From Chloroflexota bacterium (GTDB lineage: Bacteria > Chloroflexota > Anaerolineae > Anaerolineales > Anaerolineaceae), in contig JAKQFH010000025.1 of the NCBI GenBank assembly GCA_029556265.1, positions 16,283 through 80,282 on the forward strand: 64,000 bases of DNA, written 5' to 3'. A program made the position numbers and the translations under genes. Below, in pieces: positions 62,785 to 64,000 of this stretch; the stretch's first letter is position 1; each line of letters begins with the position of its first letter. The notes beneath the pieces are model-generated. The model did no database searches. It was not told where the DNA came from and was given only the letters and a program-made list of their open reading frames with translations.

Positions 62785-63369
62785 ATGAAACTGACAACAC
62801 ACGGAACACAACGGGTGGGATGGCGGATACTGGTAGTCGGGATTTTACTGGCAGTCATGCTGAACGCTATTCCAACTGGTACGGTCAGCGCATCGCTGAC
62901 CTCTTATGAGATATTCTCACTTCAAATCCATCTGCCGGAAGGGGCTCGCATTGAATACCTGCGGCTGTATTACTATGACAGCAACCCTTCCATGGACAGC
63001 ATTGCCTGGATTACCACTTATGATGGAGCAGGAAACTTTTCTGACTTGATCAATGTTTCATCGTTCGGGTCCGCTGGGTACGGCCAGGCGCTCAGCGCCT
63101 ATTTCGCGCATGTTGTGGATAACGAAGCGGCAACGTATGTGCTTAACTGGCGGCCGAGGGTATTTGATTCGAGCATGCGTTTGATGGGTATGCGCGTCGC
63201 GTACCGACTGCCTGACGGGGCTGGCGGTTGGGCAGCAAATTACAGTTACTTGCATGTGGCGGGGTGTACCTTTACCCCGGTTTCCAGTCAGGTGGAATGG
63301 CGGTATCCAGGAGGTGGTGGGGTGTATGCTACCAGTTGGGATCACTTCCTGCCCTTCCTGAGGAAGTAA
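62785..63369 (+). CDS. Secreted repeat-domain protein B, permuted relative to protein A
   Basis: The protein (194 residues) has a basic N-terminus and signal-type span (about 12-36). It begins with the second half of the domain of protein A (LPEGARIEYLRLYYYDSN, AWITTYDGAGNFSDL, GMRVAYRLP) and only then carries the first half (VAGCTFTPVSSQVEWRYPGGGG, about 158-180), ending in FLPFLRK. The order is therefore reversed compared with the neighbour 38 nt upstream. It looks like a product of recombination between tandem copies, still with an open frame. A terminator follows. Confidence 0.7.
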   Translation: MKLTTHGTQRVGWRILVVGILLAVMLNAIPTGTVSASLTSYEIFSLQIHLPEGARIEYLRLYYYDSNPSMDSIAWITTYDGAGNFSDLINVSSFGSAGYGQALSAYFAHVVDNEAATYVLNWRPRVFDSSMRLMGMRVAYRLPDGAGGWAANYSYLHVAGCTFTPVSSQVEWRYPGGGGVYATSWDHFLPFLRK

Positions 63370-63439
63370 AATTTCCCGGAAGAACCGAAAGCGCTCTGTC
63401 AGGCTTTTTGGTTGGCAATTGGAATTCGATGAATGAAAA

Positions 63440-63470
63440 AACAGCGGTCCGCATCAGGACCGCTGTTTTC
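63440..63470 (+). terminator. Terminator of the secreted-protein operon
   Basis: An 11-bp perfect stem (AACAGCGGTCC with GGACCGCTGTT), 6-nt loop, then TTTC, with A-rich sequence on the other side. It may work in both directions. It lies about 70 nt after the stop at 63369. Confidence 0.78.
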
Positions 63471-63660
63471 ATCGGGGTTCCCGGCAATTTCATCATCGCG
63501 CCGCTTAAAGCAAATGTAGTTTTACACAACATATTCGCCAGTAGACAGAATAAAAGAGCAGGAAGTGGCTGCATCTGTTATTGTTATTATGCTGAAAAAA
63601 ACAAAATGAAGGAAGCCACAATCAGGAATTAGGGCTGCTTGACCTCTGATTCAAACTGAG

Positions 63661-64000
63661 AAAGCAGGGGTACACCGGCATTACGTCAGCCTCTATCGGG
63701 TCAGGCGCCGGGAAGGTTTAGGAGGACAAAAAACAGCTAGGAAAACGAAGTACAAGCCAAAACCCTATGAACAGATGCTTTATGCTGGACAGAGGATTCA
63801 GGTGGATGTCAAAGTAGTTCCCAGAGAATGAATTCAAGATAAAAGCTGGAAGCGTTACTACCAATACACAGCCATCGATGAATACAGCCGATTGAGGTAT
63901 TTGGAAGCTTTTCAAACAGCAGACACCTTCTCTTCAGCTGTTTTCGTGGAACATGCCTCAGCCTGGTTTGCCAAAAAAGGCATCCGGATTGAATGTGTGC
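63661..64000 (+). pseudogene. Decayed IS481-like DDE transposase fragment, runs off the window
   Basis: One frame carries YVSLYRVRRREGLGG, then KPKPYEQMLYAGQRIQVDVK, an in-frame TGA (63829-63831), then KRYYQYTAIDEYSRLRYLEA and KKGIRIECV up to the edge. This is the rve/DDE core of IS481-type transposases; VDVK contains the first catalytic Asp and the second lies beyond the window. The TGA stands where relatives usually have a cysteine. The N-terminal helix-turn-helix is missing upstream, so the element is truncated as well as interrupted. No terminal inverted repeat is seen. Confidence 0.75.

Overview
The window looks like a chromosomal segment of a Chloroflexota bacterium, most likely an Anaerolineae. 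The pointers are lipoproteins with Pro-Thr-Glu-Ala linkers, a giant STAND/BTAD regulator, fused EcfA-EcfA and PyrF-PyrE proteins, tandem secreted beta-type proteins, moderately high GC, and no outer-membrane or LPS genes. This placement is inference from gene content. No rRNA, tRNA or CRISPR array was found.

Layout. 1-1257: partial TldD-type protease (minus). 1617-1778: remnant of a DUF4143-type ATPase. 2087-6376: exporter operon (Yip1 protein, MacB/LolD ATPase, secreted CARDB protein, FtsX/MacB permease). 6493-11218: maltose/maltodextrin ABC operon with a MarR regulator and a binding protein fused to an X25-like domain. 11490-15582: SAM hydroxide adenosyltransferase with a complete ECF transporter. 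15692-17841: PIG-L deacetylase and a beta-propeller lipoprotein. 18765-23364: bacterioferritin, aldehyde oxidoreductase, CDGSH protein and a small membrane protein. 23425-24913: GH25 lysozyme-like protein and a mini membrane protein. 25073-27552: flavocytochrome b reductase and pentaheme lipoprotein cytochrome. 27655-32427: complete ccmEFABCD operon with the cysteine-type CcmE.

32599-38159 is the most unusual block. It holds parB and parA (minus) diverging from an AAA ATPase and a 719-residue AT-hook protein (plus). Two identical 16-bp palindromes (34014-34029 and 36230-36245) and five 33-bp-spaced repeats (37483-37632, with an extra copy at 32599-32616) accompany them. It resembles a plasmid-type replication/partition module.

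38780-42966: manC, a rhodanese gene with an in-frame TGA at its catalytic cysteine followed by a SECIS-like hairpin (candidate selenoprotein), a broken NapH-like ferredoxin gene, and glnA. 43362-45110: acyltransferase and a GH94 remnant. 45350-57406, all minus: pyrC, pyrB, pyrFE, pyrD, an abiE toxin-antitoxin pair, pyrK, then a BMP-type nucleoside ABC transporter, together covering pyrimidine synthesis and probable nucleoside uptake. 57627-60833: STAND/BTAD regulator. 61091-63369: a small helical protein and two related secreted proteins. 63661-64000: decayed transposase fragment running off the edge.

Several genes start 6 nt after a -10 element without a Shine-Dalgarno, suggesting leaderless mRNAs. 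Decayed genes (ATPase, ferredoxin, GH94, transposase) are scattered among intact housekeeping operons.
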